Assembly: GCA_965220895.1 (NCBI GenBank)
Contig: OZ244850.1
Location: forward strand, 1,302,001 to 1,366,000
Direction of reading: 5' to 3'
DNA from: WTFY01 sp965220895
GTDB lineage: Bacteria; Pseudomonadota; Gammaproteobacteria; UBA4575
Length of the DNA: 64,000 bases
Shown piece by piece: positions 44,010-51,913 of the stretch; within the stretch, counting starts at the first letter, position 1, and each line of letters starts with the position of its first letter. A program made the translations under genes and the position numbers. Under the pieces are notes generated by a model. That model had not been told where the DNA came from. It saw nothing but the letters and a program-made list of their open reading frames with translations, and searched no databases.

Positions 44010-44552
44010 ATGGAAGCTATACTTCAAAAACTGCATGACGACCACATTAATTTCGACAAGCTTCTAAATGTCCTGGAAGGGCAGCTGCATTTGCTGGAAG
44101 ACTGTGAGGTGCCGGATCTCGATACAGCCCTGGATGCGGTCCGGTATATGAAGGAATACCCCGATCATGTTCATCACCCGATGGAGAACACCATTTTCAG
44201 GTATTTCCTGGAGCATTACGAGCCGACGCACGAGCGAATACATGACCTGCTTCTTGAGCATGATGACATGCCCCAGCTTACGGACAGGCTTTTCGAAGTG
44301 CTGCAAAATGCTCTGGCAGCGGTTCCCCAGGAAAGGCAAGAGCTTTGCGCAATTCTGGAAGAATACATCTCCATACAAAGAAAGCACATTGACCGCGAAG
44401 AGGCCCACGTATACCCCATGCTGGATTCCAAACTCGGCAAGGAGGACTGGCAGCAAATCGATCGCGTCATCGCCAAGGTCGAAGACCCGCTGTTTGGAAA
44501 GGATGTCCACGAATCCTATGAAAGGCTGCTGTCACAGATCATGAGTCGATAG
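44010..44552 (+). CDS. Hemerythrin HHE-domain protein
   Basis: A 180-residue four-helix protein. Metal-ligand candidates are the first His in LHDDHINFDK, the HVHHPMENTIF pair with Glu, LLEHDDM, and the KHIDREEAHVYPML segment with His and Glu. Such proteins bind diiron and sense or store oxygen, nitric oxide or peroxide; some act in iron-sulfur repair (YtfE/DnrN) but this one lacks the N-terminal ScdA part. It stands alone, with 220 bases of non-coding DNA upstream (43790-44009) in which I recognise no signal beyond a short T tract. Confidence 0.85.
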   Translation: MEAILQKLHDDHINFDKLLNVLEGQLHLLEDCEVPDLDTALDAVRYMKEYPDHVHHPMENTIFRYFLEHYEPTHERIHDLLLEHDDMPQLTDRLFEVLQNALAAVPQERQELCAILEEYISIQRKHIDREEAHVYPMLDSKLGKEDWQQIDRVIAKVEDPLFGKDVHESYERLLSQIMSR

Positions 44553-44666
44553 CGAGTTGCGGATTTCATGCCACGGGTTTTATCTGGCAATTTCGATCCT
44601 GTCCGACGAGGCGAGCTCAAGCCAGTCATTCCCATGTTTTTGTAAGTAAACAGGCAGGCAGAAAAA

Positions 44667-45095
44667 GTGAAAGTACGAGTACGATGGACTGACCACATGA
44701 GATTTGAGGCCGAAACCGGCAGCGGACATACGGTTGTCATGGACGGCCCTCCGGATCATGGGGGTCAAAATCTGGCGGCACGCCCCATGGAAATGATACT
44801 CGTGGGCATGGGCGGGTGCAGCGCCTTCGATGTGGTGCATACCCTCAAGAAGGCAAGACAGCCTGTGGACAGCTGTGAGGTTGATCTGCGGGCAGAGCGT
44901 GCAGATGCCATCCCTTCGGTCTTCACCAAGATACACCTGCACTTTGTTGTTGCAGGGCCGGACCTGGATCACCGGCGCGTCCACCGGGCCGTGGCATTGT
45001 CCGTTGAGAAGTACTGCTCGGTGATCATGATGCTGCGCGACAGCGTGGATATCACCTACGACTATGAAGTCCTTGCAAAGGATACGGGTGTGTAG
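44667..45095 (+). CDS. OsmC family protein
   Basis: A 142-residue OsmC/Ohr-fold protein, the position-conserved partner of speD in this lineage. The two reactive cysteines are in GMGGCSAFDV near residue 51 and EKYCSVIMML near residue 115, the arrangement used for thiol-dependent reduction of organic hydroperoxides. The ARPMEMILVGMGGC helix start is typical. The physiological substrate is unknown. It is followed by speD after 38 bases, as in Pseudomonas. Confidence 0.9.
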   Translation: MKVRVRWTDHMRFEAETGSGHTVVMDGPPDHGGQNLAARPMEMILVGMGGCSAFDVVHTLKKARQPVDSCEVDLRAERADAIPSVFTKIHLHFVVAGPDLDHRRVHRAVALSVEKYCSVIMMLRDSVDITYDYEVLAKDTGV

Positions 45096-45133
45096 GGAAT
45101 CCGTCTCTTGCCCGCATTGTTGCCGAGTCGTAC

Positions 45134-45949
45134 ATGAATACAGATCACACAAAAATCAAACTTCACGGTTTTAACAACCTGACCAAAACCCTGAGTGTCA
45201 ATTTCTACAATATTCGTTATGTGCACACCCTGGCAGACCGGCAGGATTACCTGCGGCATATCGATGAGGCGTACAGCACAAAACGCCTGCAGCAGGCACT
45301 TTGTGAGGTGGTAGACATCATCGGCGCAGACATCCTGAATATGTCGGCGTACGACTATGAGCCACGCGGCTCCAGCGTTGCCTGCCTGATTGCAGAAGGA
45401 CCCGTGTTATCGGACACAGCCGTGCCCGGCCTGCATGCGGGGAATCAGGGTATCGCCGTGCAGCAGTCCACCGTCGCGCATCTAGACAAGAGCCATGTGA
45501 CTGCACACACCTACCCAGAAAGTCACCCGGATGATGGCATTCACACGATTCGTGTGGACATGGACATCTCCACCTGCGGCGAGGTGTCTCCACTCAACGC
45601 ACTGGATTACCTCATTGAAGCCTTCAACGAGGATATTGTCGTCCTGGATTACCGGGTTCGCGGTTTTACCCGGGATGTTCTGGGACAAAAACACTACACC
45701 GACCATGAAATTGCATCCATCCAGGAGTTCTTGTCTGAGAAAGCCAGGCACCACTACCGGATGGCCGATATGAATGTGGTGCAGACAAACACCTTCCACA
45801 CCCGGATGAAGCGGCTGGACTTCAGGGTGGGCGACTACTTGTTTGGGGACGACACACACCGGTTCCAGAAGGATGAGCTGGATGCCTTGGAACTGCAGTT
45901 GAAAAAAGAGATGGATGAAATTTACTTCGGGGCGGGCCGCCTCGGGTAA
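45134..45949 (+). CDS. speD: S-adenosylmethionine decarboxylase proenzyme (SpeD, proteobacterial type)
   Basis: A 271-residue SpeD of the E. coli class. It is expected to self-cleave at the Lys-Ser pair in DKSHVTAHTYPESHP, creating the pyruvoyl group on Ser. GFNNLTKTLSVNFYNIRYVH at the N-terminus and the C-terminal EMDEIYFGAGRL are typical of that class. It makes decarboxylated SAM for spermidine synthesis; no speE is adjacent. Its stop touches the coq7 stop from the opposite strand with no intervening base. Confidence 0.96.
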   Translation: MNTDHTKIKLHGFNNLTKTLSVNFYNIRYVHTLADRQDYLRHIDEAYSTKRLQQALCEVVDIIGADILNMSAYDYEPRGSSVACLIAEGPVLSDTAVPGLHAGNQGIAVQQSTVAHLDKSHVTAHTYPESHPDDGIHTIRVDMDISTCGEVSPLNALDYLIEAFNEDIVVLDYRVRGFTRDVLGQKHYTDHEIASIQEFLSEKARHHYRMADMNVVQTNTFHTRMKRLDFRVGDYLFGDDTHRFQKDELDALELQLKKEMDEIYFGAGRLG

Positions 45950-46591
45950 TCAAGCCCAGTAGGCGGTTCTGGTCATCACCTTGGAGGCCGCCCGCATCGC
46001 ATGGCGGGCGAATTTAGGCAGTTCGTGAACTCCGGCATTCTGCGCATTTTCATCATGCTTGGCCTCGTCCTCTCGTATTCTTCGCAAAATATCCTGACTC
46101 CTCGCATCGTTTTCCGGCAGGCGGGAGAGGTGCTTGTCCAGATGCCGCACCACCTGTTTTTCCGTTTCTGAAACAAAGCCCAGGCTCCATTGGTCACCGA
46201 GCAATCCGACAGAGGCGCCGATTGCATACGAGCCAAGATACCATGCAGGCGCCAGGGTGCTTGGACGGTCATTGAGTTCGGCGAGTCTTTTCTTGCACCA
46301 GTCCAGGTGGGCCTGCTCTTCTCGTGCACAGTCTTGCATGTGCTGCCTGACTTCCTTGTTGCGTGCAGTCAACGCCTGTCCGTGATAGAGGCCCTGTGCG
46401 GCGACTTCTCCGGCATGGTTGACGCGCATGAGGCGGGCAGACGTTTTTTTTTCATGGGCCTGTAAACCGTCCTCAGTGAGTCCATGATCGTCAGCGTTGG
46501 TGTCGGGCCCCATCCCGAGCAGGGTAAACATGGCCCGGATGCCGCTTTCGGTATGGGACAAGAAGTGATCAAGTGTGCTGTGGTCGCGCAT
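45950..46591 (-). CDS. coq7: 2-nonaprenyl-3-methyl-6-methoxy-1,4-benzoquinol hydroxylase (Coq7)
   Basis: Diiron hydroxylase performing the C6 hydroxylation of ubiquinone synthesis. 213 residues; the diiron ligands sit in RVNHAGEVAAQGLY, in CAREEQAHLDWC and in EDEAKHDENA, giving the two ExxH motifs and single Glu residues of the family. Oxygen is required, as for the ubiH and ubiI products encoded 10 kb away. Its start overlaps the end of the GlcF-like gene by 23 bases, so both may be co-transcribed. Confidence 0.95.
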   Translation of the reverse strand: MRDHSTLDHFLSHTESGIRAMFTLLGMGPDTNADDHGLTEDGLQAHEKKTSARLMRVNHAGEVAAQGLYHGQALTARNKEVRQHMQDCAREEQAHLDWCKKRLAELNDRPSTLAPAWYLGSYAIGASVGLLGDQWSLGFVSETEKQVVRHLDKHLSRLPENDARSQDILRRIREDEAKHDENAQNAGVHELPKFARHAMRAASKVMTRTAYWA

Positions 46592-47843
46592 CTCCTGAGT
46601 ATATCAATTGCCTCGCGAAAAGTTGTATGGGATGACAAACCACAACGGCTGCATTGGTTTTTGAGAGTTGTGCCTGCAGATGCATGGCACAGCCGATGTT
46701 GGGCGTTACCAGATAGGCGGCATCGCCGTTCACGACCTCGGAGATCAGGTTCTTGCCGAGGCAGTCCGCATGCCGGGTCTGGAAAAGTACATTCAAGCCC
46801 CCCGCCCCGCAACATGCCGAAGTGTCCTGAAAGGTTTCAAGTTGAATTCCTGGGATCGTACCGAGCAGCTTTTCGACCACGTGTACATCATCGCTAACCT
46901 GTTTTTGCGTGCAGGGGACGTGGACGAACACTTTTTGCGGCAGCGGCTGCAAATCCAGGTCCTGCCTTTCGAGCTGCTCGACGGCAAACGAACAAATATC
47001 TCTGTGACGGTCTGCCAGCTCAGTGGAAAGCGGATCATCCAGCAGTTGCGGATATCGATGGATCTGCGAGGCGCAGCCGGTAGCCAGGGAGACCAAGGCA
47101 TCGACATCCTGGTCCCTGAACGTGTCGCAGAATTCCTGGATCAGTTTTCTCGCTGTGCGCGAGTCCCCATTGTGTTGGTGCAAGGCACCGCAGCAGTGCG
47201 TCTGCGGGAAGCGTACGGTTTCAAATTGCAGCGCCAGCAAGACCGCCTCGGCCGCTGGAAGTGTCGTGTCAGAAAAAATGTCACCGGCACATGACTGAAC
47301 CAGTGCGACCTTTTTTTTCGGCAAGTGGGCAGGCACGGACGGGGGGGTAGTGCGGGTCCTATGAGGTCGCGGGATCAAGGTGATGACACGAAGCAGGCGG
47401 GGAAACCGCAGGGCAACTTTTTTCAGCAGACGGTCCATTCTCAGGGCATGGTAGATACGCAACATGCCCTTTATGAATTTCCGCACCCCGGTCTTACTCA
47501 ATGCCCCTAGCAGCAGGGATCGTCCCAGCCGGTAACGCAATGTATGCTGTTGGTTCGTGATGTCGCGACCGGCATCAAGAATTTTTGCGTAGTCCACCTT
47601 CGCCGGGCAAACGGCCATGCAGTTCATGCATGCCAAGCATTGATCAAGATGGCTGATCAGGGCAGGACCCGGGGATAATTTGTCTTCCTGCAAGGCGCGC
47701 ACCAGGGCAATGCGGCCACGCGGCGACTCTGCTTCATTTTTTGTAATGGAGTACGTCGGGCAGTGAGGCAAGCACAGCCCACACATCACGCATTTGTCTG
47801 TTGCAGCGATGATGTCTTTGTCGTTCAACGGGGTGGGTAGCAT
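46569..47843 (-). CDS. GlcF-like Fe-S oxidoreductase subunit
   Basis: A 424-residue protein with two N-terminal [4Fe-4S] motifs, CVMCGLCLPHCPTY and CLACMNCMAVCPAK, and two CCG-type cysteine-rich domains (THCCGALHQHNGD and SACCGAGGLNVLF). This layout fits glycolate oxidase subunit GlcF and related (Fe-S)-binding proteins. No glcD or glcE dehydrogenase gene is in the window, so its flavoprotein partner is unknown; GlcF-like genes next to coq7 occur in several gammaproteobacteria. The start MLPTPLND at 47843 is preferred over an upstream codon at 47891. Confidence 0.85.
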   Translation of the reverse strand: MLPTPLNDKDIIAATDKCVMCGLCLPHCPTYSITKNEAESPRGRIALVRALQEDKLSPGPALISHLDQCLACMNCMAVCPAKVDYAKILDAGRDITNQQHTLRYRLGRSLLLGALSKTGVRKFIKGMLRIYHALRMDRLLKKVALRFPRLLRVITLIPRPHRTRTTPPSVPAHLPKKKVALVQSCAGDIFSDTTLPAAEAVLLALQFETVRFPQTHCCGALHQHNGDSRTARKLIQEFCDTFRDQDVDALVSLATGCASQIHRYPQLLDDPLSTELADRHRDICSFAVEQLERQDLDLQPLPQKVFVHVPCTQKQVSDDVHVVEKLLGTIPGIQLETFQDTSACCGAGGLNVLFQTRHADCLGKNLISEVVNGDAAYLVTPNIGCAMHLQAQLSKTNAAVVVCHPIQLFARQLIYSGDARPQHT

Positions 47844-47957
47844 GATGCTTTTGCGAAAACTTGAAAGTCTCAGGGTAGCAGAGCTTGGCACATGTCTTGA
47901 TTGCGGACAGTCAAACCTGAACGGGAAACGGGTAACAGTTTAGTGTGGATACAAGTG

Positions 47958-47963
47958 TATAAT
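47958..47963 (+). promoter_or_regulatory. Candidate -10 box upstream of the ferredoxin gene
   Basis: A perfect TATAAT lies 40 bases before the ferredoxin ATG in an AT-rich stretch; the -35 region at the right distance (about 47935-47940, ACAGTT) is poor. The 159-base gap to the divergent GlcF-like gene probably holds promoters in both directions. Confidence 0.4.
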
Positions 47964-48002
47964 TAAATGTTCGTTATGGATAATCTGTGACCGAGCTCAA
48001 CA

Positions 48003-48308
48003 ATGTCATTTTATAAACGTCATCTCTTCATGTGCGTGAATCAACGAGAGGACAAAGCCTGCTGCGAAGACCATGGGGCTGCCGAGTTGCGCACGTATGC
48101 CAAAAACAGGACCAAGGAACTGGGCATTGCAGGACAGGGTGGGGTGCGCGTGAACAGGGCAGGTTGCCTGGACCGTTGCGATGAAGGCCCTGTGGCAGTG
48201 GTTTATCCCGATGCCGTTTGGTACACCTACAGGGATGAAAGTGATCTTGACGAAATCATTACCAGGCACCTCATGGACGGCGAAATCGTTGATCGTCTGA
48301 GAATCTGA
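48003..48308 (+). CDS. Thioredoxin-like [2Fe-2S] ferredoxin
   Basis: A 101-residue protein of the thioredoxin-like ferredoxin family, as in NuoE C-terminal domains. Cluster cysteines are MCVNQREDKACC (first two in the family's C-x8-12-C spacing) and AGCLDRCDEGPVAVVYPD, which is the recognisable signature. These small ferredoxins, often near cobalamin or nif genes, transfer single electrons, but here the neighbours do not point to a partner. It lies between the GlcF-like gene (divergent) and the candidate small RNA and rplM. Confidence 0.88.
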   Translation: MSFYKRHLFMCVNQREDKACCEDHGAAELRTYAKNRTKELGIAGQGGVRVNRAGCLDRCDEGPVAVVYPDAVWYTYRDESDLDEIITRHLMDGEIVDRLRI

Positions 48309-48372
48309 TCGCTTCCGTATACCCATATCGGGGTGTATGGCGAAAATCCCCCAAAAATCCCCCAAAAATTAG

Positions 48373-48401
48373 TTGACTGTAATATAGAAATATTAGAAAA
48401 T
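48373..48401 (+). promoter_or_regulatory. Candidate sigma-70 promoter of the small RNA
   Basis: TTGACT (48373-48378) and GAAAAT (48396-48401) are 17 bases apart. The surroundings are very AT-rich. A start near 48408 would give a transcript of about 90 bases ending at the terminator at 48468-48499. Two direct copies of AAATCCCCCAA lie just upstream. Confidence 0.4.
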
Positions 48402-48407
48402 GCGCAT

Positions 48408-48499
48408 ATTCTGATAGTTTGAATGCAAACTAAGAGCTCCTCCATCTACCTCTCTGGTAGTTAGCTAAGCGTAGGCCGCAAAAGCCTACGCTTTTTTTT
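48408..48499 (+). ncRNA. Candidate small RNA or rplM leader attenuator
   Basis: Three consecutive hairpins: AGTTTG/CAAACT (48416-48431), CTACC/GGTAG (48446-48460), and a 9-bp terminator stem followed by seven T (48468-48499). No open reading frame with a ribosome site lies in the stretch. A plausible promoter precedes it and another plausible one follows (TTGTCA 48514-48519, TACTAT 48538-48543) before rplM. It may be an independent sRNA, an attenuator for rplM-rpsI, or the 3' UTR of the ferredoxin gene. Confidence 0.4.
48468..48499 (+). terminator. Strong Rho-independent terminator before rplM
   Basis: Perfect 9-bp stem AGCGTAGGC (48468-48476) with GCCTACGCT (48484-48492), loop CGCAAAA, followed by an uninterrupted T tract to 48499. 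This is one of the clearest terminators in the window. It lies 160 bases after the ferredoxin stop and 82 bases before the rplM start. Confidence 0.88.
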
Positions 48500-48580
48500 G
48501 CCCAAAAACTGGCTTGTCAGCGTACTATGATGTCCGTTACTATTCTCCGCTTTGCGGAATGAAAATCCAAGATGAATCCA

Positions 48581-49009
48581 ATGGCCACAGTCAGCGCTAA
48601 GCCTGCACAGATACAGCGAAGCTGGTATCTGGTGGATGCCACCGACAAGACGTTGGGGCGCATGGCAAGTGAAATTGCAGCCAGACTGAAAGGCAAGCAC
48701 AAACCGATTTACACGCCGCATGTGGACACTGGTGATTTTATCGTCGTCATCAATGCCGAGAAGGTACGTGTCACAGGCAATAAAATGGAAGACAAGAGGT
48801 ATCACCGCTACACGGGCTATGTGGGCGGCCTCAAGTCCACCAAACTCAAGGAAATGCTTACGAAATCCCCTGAGCGCGTTATTGAGAATGCCGTAAGAGG
48901 GATGTTGCCGAAGAACCCGATGGGGCGCGCAATGTTTCGAAAACTGAAAGTCTATGCAGGCTCAGAACACAAGCATTCTGCCCAGAAACCCCAACCGTTG
49001 GAGTTTTAG
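48581..49009 (+). CDS. rplM: 50S ribosomal protein L13
   Basis: 142 residues, the same length as E. coli L13, from MATVSAKP at 48581; ATG 48572 three codons upstream is an alternative. WYLVDATDKTLGRMASEIA, YTPHVDTGDFIVVINAEKV, VTGNKMEDKRYHRYTGYVGG and GMLPKNPMGRAMFRKLKVYAG are nearly identical to the family. A short hairpin TCCGC-TTT-GCGGA lies in the leader, around 48546-48558; in E. coli L13 represses its own operon through the leader, so this may be a similar site. rpsI follows 7 bases later. Confidence 0.97.
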   Translation: MATVSAKPAQIQRSWYLVDATDKTLGRMASEIAARLKGKHKPIYTPHVDTGDFIVVINAEKVRVTGNKMEDKRYHRYTGYVGGLKSTKLKEMLTKSPERVIENAVRGMLPKNPMGRAMFRKLKVYAGSEHKHSAQKPQPLEF

Positions 49010-49016
49010 CCAAGCC

Positions 49017-49409
49017 ATGCCACAAGAACAGTTTTATGGGACTGGACGAAGAAAAAGTTCGACTGCGCGCGTTTATCTGCGTCCCGGTTCAGGCCAGATC
49101 ACGGTCAATATGCGCGCTTTTGATCAATATTTCGGCAGAGAAACGTCATGCATGATCATTCGCCAGCCACTCGAGCTCACCGAGTTGACAGATAAATTTG
49201 ATATCGATGTCAAGGTCAAGGGGGGTGGCTCGAACGGCCAGGCCGGTGCGGTACAGCTGGGCATCGCCCGGGCCCTGCTGGTATATGATCAGAATCTGCG
49301 TGCGTCGCTGCGACAGAACGGATTTCTTACCCGCGATGCGCGTGAAGTGGAACGCAAGAAAGTCGGTTTGCGCAAGGCGCGCAAGAAAGAACAGTATTCC
49401 AAGCGCTGA
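49017..49409 (+). CDS. rpsI: 30S ribosomal protein S9
   Basis: 130 residues from MPQEQFYG at 49017, the usual length. YGTGRRKSSTARVYLRPGSG opens the protein, and the basic tail ends in KARKKEQYSKR, which reaches the P-site tRNA. VKGGGSNGQAGAVQLGIARAL is the conserved core. It is the second gene of the rplM-rpsI pair. Between its stop and the convergent rpiA lie 151 bases with a 6-bp inverted repeat (AACCTG 49513-49518, CAGGTT 49535-49540) but no T-tract terminator. Confidence 0.97.
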   Translation: MPQEQFYGTGRRKSSTARVYLRPGSGQITVNMRAFDQYFGRETSCMIIRQPLELTELTDKFDIDVKVKGGGSNGQAGAVQLGIARALLVYDQNLRASLRQNGFLTRDAREVERKKVGLRKARKKEQYSKR

Positions 49410-49560
49410 TCTGCCACTGTTCCAGGCACAGCTTTCCGGGGCACTGAACAGCTCGACGATGCCGGTAGCCCCTTGATACCCGCAGGTGGGATACGGTATC
49501 TGAACTTCCCCCAACCTGCCTCAGGGATATCAGTCAGGTTCGCCGCCCAGTGAGTTCCTG

Positions 49561-50214
49561 TCAGACGATCCGAAGGCCCAATTCTTCGCCCAAAACCAGG
49601 ATGTCGGCGGGCCTTAATGCAAATATCCCGACCGTGACAACCCCCGCAATATTGTTTAGTTCACGCTCTTTGTCTACGGGATTCAGGATTTCCAAATTGT
49701 GCACATCGAGAATAAGATTGCCGTTATCGGTTTGATACCCTTCCCTCAACTCGGGGACGCCGCCATGTTTGACAAGCTGTCTTGCCACGTGACTTCTTGC
49801 CATGGGGATCACCTCGACAGGTAAGGGGAAAGCGCCCAGCGTGTCGACCAGTTTGGTATCGTCAGCAATGCACACGAATTTTTCACTCACTCCTGCAACG
49901 ATTTTTTCACGCGTCAATGCGCCACCGCCGCCCTTGATCAAGTGTTTGTGGCGGGTCGCCTCGTCGGCACCATCGACGTACACAGGCAGGCTGGATACGC
50001 TATTCAGGTCCAGCACCTGTATGCCGTGCTCCTTCAATCTCCGTGCTGTGGCCTCTGAGCTTGCCACGGTGCCATCGATTTTTCCCTTGATGCCTGCAAG
50101 TGCATCAATAAAATGATTTGCGGTAGATCCCGTACCAACGCCGACTATGTCGCCGGCTTGTATATAGTCCAGGGCGCCCATGGCGGCAGCCAGTTTTTTT
50201 TTCTCCAGTGACAT
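49561..50214 (-). CDS. rpiA: Ribose-5-phosphate isomerase A
   Basis: Interconverts ribose-5-phosphate and ribulose-5-phosphate. 217 residues: VGVGTGSTANHFIDAL (phosphate binding), DGADEATRHKHLIKGGGGAL with the catalytic Asp and Lys/Glu surroundings, and NGNLILDVHN are typical. It is divergent from ilvA with a 76-base gap, an arrangement common in gammaproteobacteria. Together with rpe and tkt it supplies the non-oxidative pentose phosphate steps. Confidence 0.97.
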   Translation of the reverse strand: MSLEKKKLAAAMGALDYIQAGDIVGVGTGSTANHFIDALAGIKGKIDGTVASSEATARRLKEHGIQVLDLNSVSSLPVYVDGADEATRHKHLIKGGGGALTREKIVAGVSEKFVCIADDTKLVDTLGAFPLPVEVIPMARSHVARQLVKHGGVPELREGYQTDNGNLILDVHNLEILNPVDKERELNNIAGVVTVGIFALRPADILVLGEELGLRIV

Positions 50215-50290
50215 TGCATGAAAACAGTTTGAGTTTTATAAATGATACCGGTACCCGATGCGGAAAGCATGATCTATCGCAATTTCTACC

Positions 50291-51808
50291 ATGGAAAACA
50301 AAAAACTTGTAAGCAAAATTGAAAATGCCAAGGTGTATGACGTTGCTGTCAAGTCTGCACTTGATTTTGCATCGACCCTGTCCAGCCGGTTTGCTAATCG
50401 TATTTTTCTGAAGAGAGAAGACCAGCAAAGCGTTTTTTCCTTCAAGCTTAGAGGTGCCTACAACAAAATCGCGCGCTTGCCGGATGCCGAAAGAAAACGA
50501 GGAGTGATCGCTGCATCGGCAGGAAATCATGCCCAGGGCGTAGCACTTGCCGCGAAAAAACTGGGCATTCACGCCACGATCGTGATGCCCTGTACTACCC
50601 CGTCCATCAAGGTGCAATCGGTCACCAGCATGGGGGCGAATGCTGTTTTACACGGTGACACCTATGATGAGGCCTTTTTGCGTTCCCAGGAACTTGCAGA
50701 AGATCAGGGGCTGTCCTACGTGCATCCCTATGACGATGAAGATGTTATTGCGGGACAGGGAACTGTGGCAGTGGAAATCCTGCAACAAATTCCGTCTGGC
50801 ATAGACGCGATCTTTGTTCCGGTTGGAGGCGGTGGACTTATTGCCGGCATGGCATCCTATATCAAGCACTACCGGCCCGACATCAAGGTGATCGGGGTCG
50901 AGCCGCAGGACGCGTCGACCATGCATGCCGCGTTGTTGGCCAAAAAAAGGGTGGAACTGGATTCGGTCGGGATTTTCGCAGATGGGGTTGCCGTGCGATG
51001 CGTAGGCAAAAAAACTTTCGAAATTGCAAGACAACATGTCGATGAAGTGTTGTTGGTAAGTACAGATGAAATCTGTGCTGCCATCAAGGACCTCTTCGAT
51101 GAGACACGCACCCTGTTCGAACCTGCAGGGGCTTTGGCTTTGGCAGGGATCAAACAGTACGTCGACCGAGAAAGGGTCACAGACAGATTGCTGGTAGCGG
51201 TCAATAGCGGCGCAAATATGAATTTTGATCGTTTGCGTCACGTAGCAGAGCGCGCGGAGCTTGGCGAGCGAAAGGAGTGCCTGTTTGCGGTAACGATTCC
51301 TGAACAGCCGGGCAGTTTTTTGGCTTTCTGCCGATTGCTTGGGTCCCGGGGGGTTACGGAGTTTAACTATCGTTATGCAGATACAGAGGAAGCCCAGATT
51401 TTTCTGGGCGTGAACGTAGAGGATGCGGGAACTGAAAAAAATCAGCTGCTACAAACATTGGAAGGGTCCGGATATCCTGCATTAGATATCTCGGACAATG
51501 AAGTCGCGATTCTCCATTTGCGGCACATGGTAGGGGGTCGTAGCCCAGCCCTGGAGAATGAAATTTTATTTCGCTTTGAATTTCCAGAGCGGCCAGGTGC
51601 ATTGCTGGACTTTCTAGAAATGATCGGGCAGGAATGGAATATCAGTCTATTTCACTACCGCAATCACGGTGCAGCTTATGGGCGTGTGTTGGCCGGGATC
51701 CAAGTGCCTGCAGAACACAGAGAGCGCTTCGATCAGTTCTTGGCGGAGCTGGGGTACCGCTGCTGGGAGGAAACTGGGAATCCAGTATACAAATTGTTCC
51801 TAGGCTGA
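50291..51808 (+). CDS. ilvA: Threonine ammonia-lyase, biosynthetic
   Basis: PLP enzyme making 2-oxobutyrate from threonine for isoleucine synthesis. 505 residues, as in the E. coli biosynthetic enzyme. The PLP lysine is in FSFKLRGAYNKI, the SAGNHAQGVA loop and the glycine-rich VPVGGGGLIAGMA cofactor site follow; two ACT-like regulatory repeats occupy about residues 325-500 (FAVTIPEQPGSFLAF and FRFEFPERPGALLDF begin them), predicting isoleucine feedback. It is not beside other ilv genes. A perfect bidirectional terminator follows the gene. Confidence 0.96.
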   Translation: MENKKLVSKIENAKVYDVAVKSALDFASTLSSRFANRIFLKREDQQSVFSFKLRGAYNKIARLPDAERKRGVIAASAGNHAQGVALAAKKLGIHATIVMPCTTPSIKVQSVTSMGANAVLHGDTYDEAFLRSQELAEDQGLSYVHPYDDEDVIAGQGTVAVEILQQIPSGIDAIFVPVGGGGLIAGMASYIKHYRPDIKVIGVEPQDASTMHAALLAKKRVELDSVGIFADGVAVRCVGKKTFEIARQHVDEVLLVSTDEICAAIKDLFDETRTLFEPAGALALAGIKQYVDRERVTDRLLVAVNSGANMNFDRLRHVAERAELGERKECLFAVTIPEQPGSFLAFCRLLGSRGVTEFNYRYADTEEAQIFLGVNVEDAGTEKNQLLQTLEGSGYPALDISDNEVAILHLRHMVGGRSPALENEILFRFEFPERPGALLDFLEMIGQEWNISLFHYRNHGAAYGRVLAGIQVPAEHRERFDQFLAELGYRCWEETGNPVYKLFLG

Positions 51809-51863
51809 AATCATTGAAGTTTCAGGCAAAACGGATCCCTGAAAAGGGGTTTCTTGCCCGCAT

Positions 51864-51891
51864 AAAAAAGGCTCAATAAAGAGCCTTTTTT
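51864..51891. terminator. Bidirectional terminator between ilvA and the H1-like gene
   Basis: Perfect 11-bp inverted repeat AAAAAAGGCTC (51864-51874) and GAGCCTTTTTT (51881-51891) with loop AATAAA. T tracts are present on both strands, so it can stop ilvA transcripts from the left and H1-like gene transcripts from the right. Confidence 0.9.
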
Positions 51892-51913
51892 ATATGGTGC
51901 GGTTGGTTCTGCG

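Noticed and set aside
47886..47901. Sigma-54-like promoter TGGCAC-N5-TTG
   Set aside because: The essential GC at -12 is GA here, and the distance to the ferredoxin gene is long; kept only as a note.
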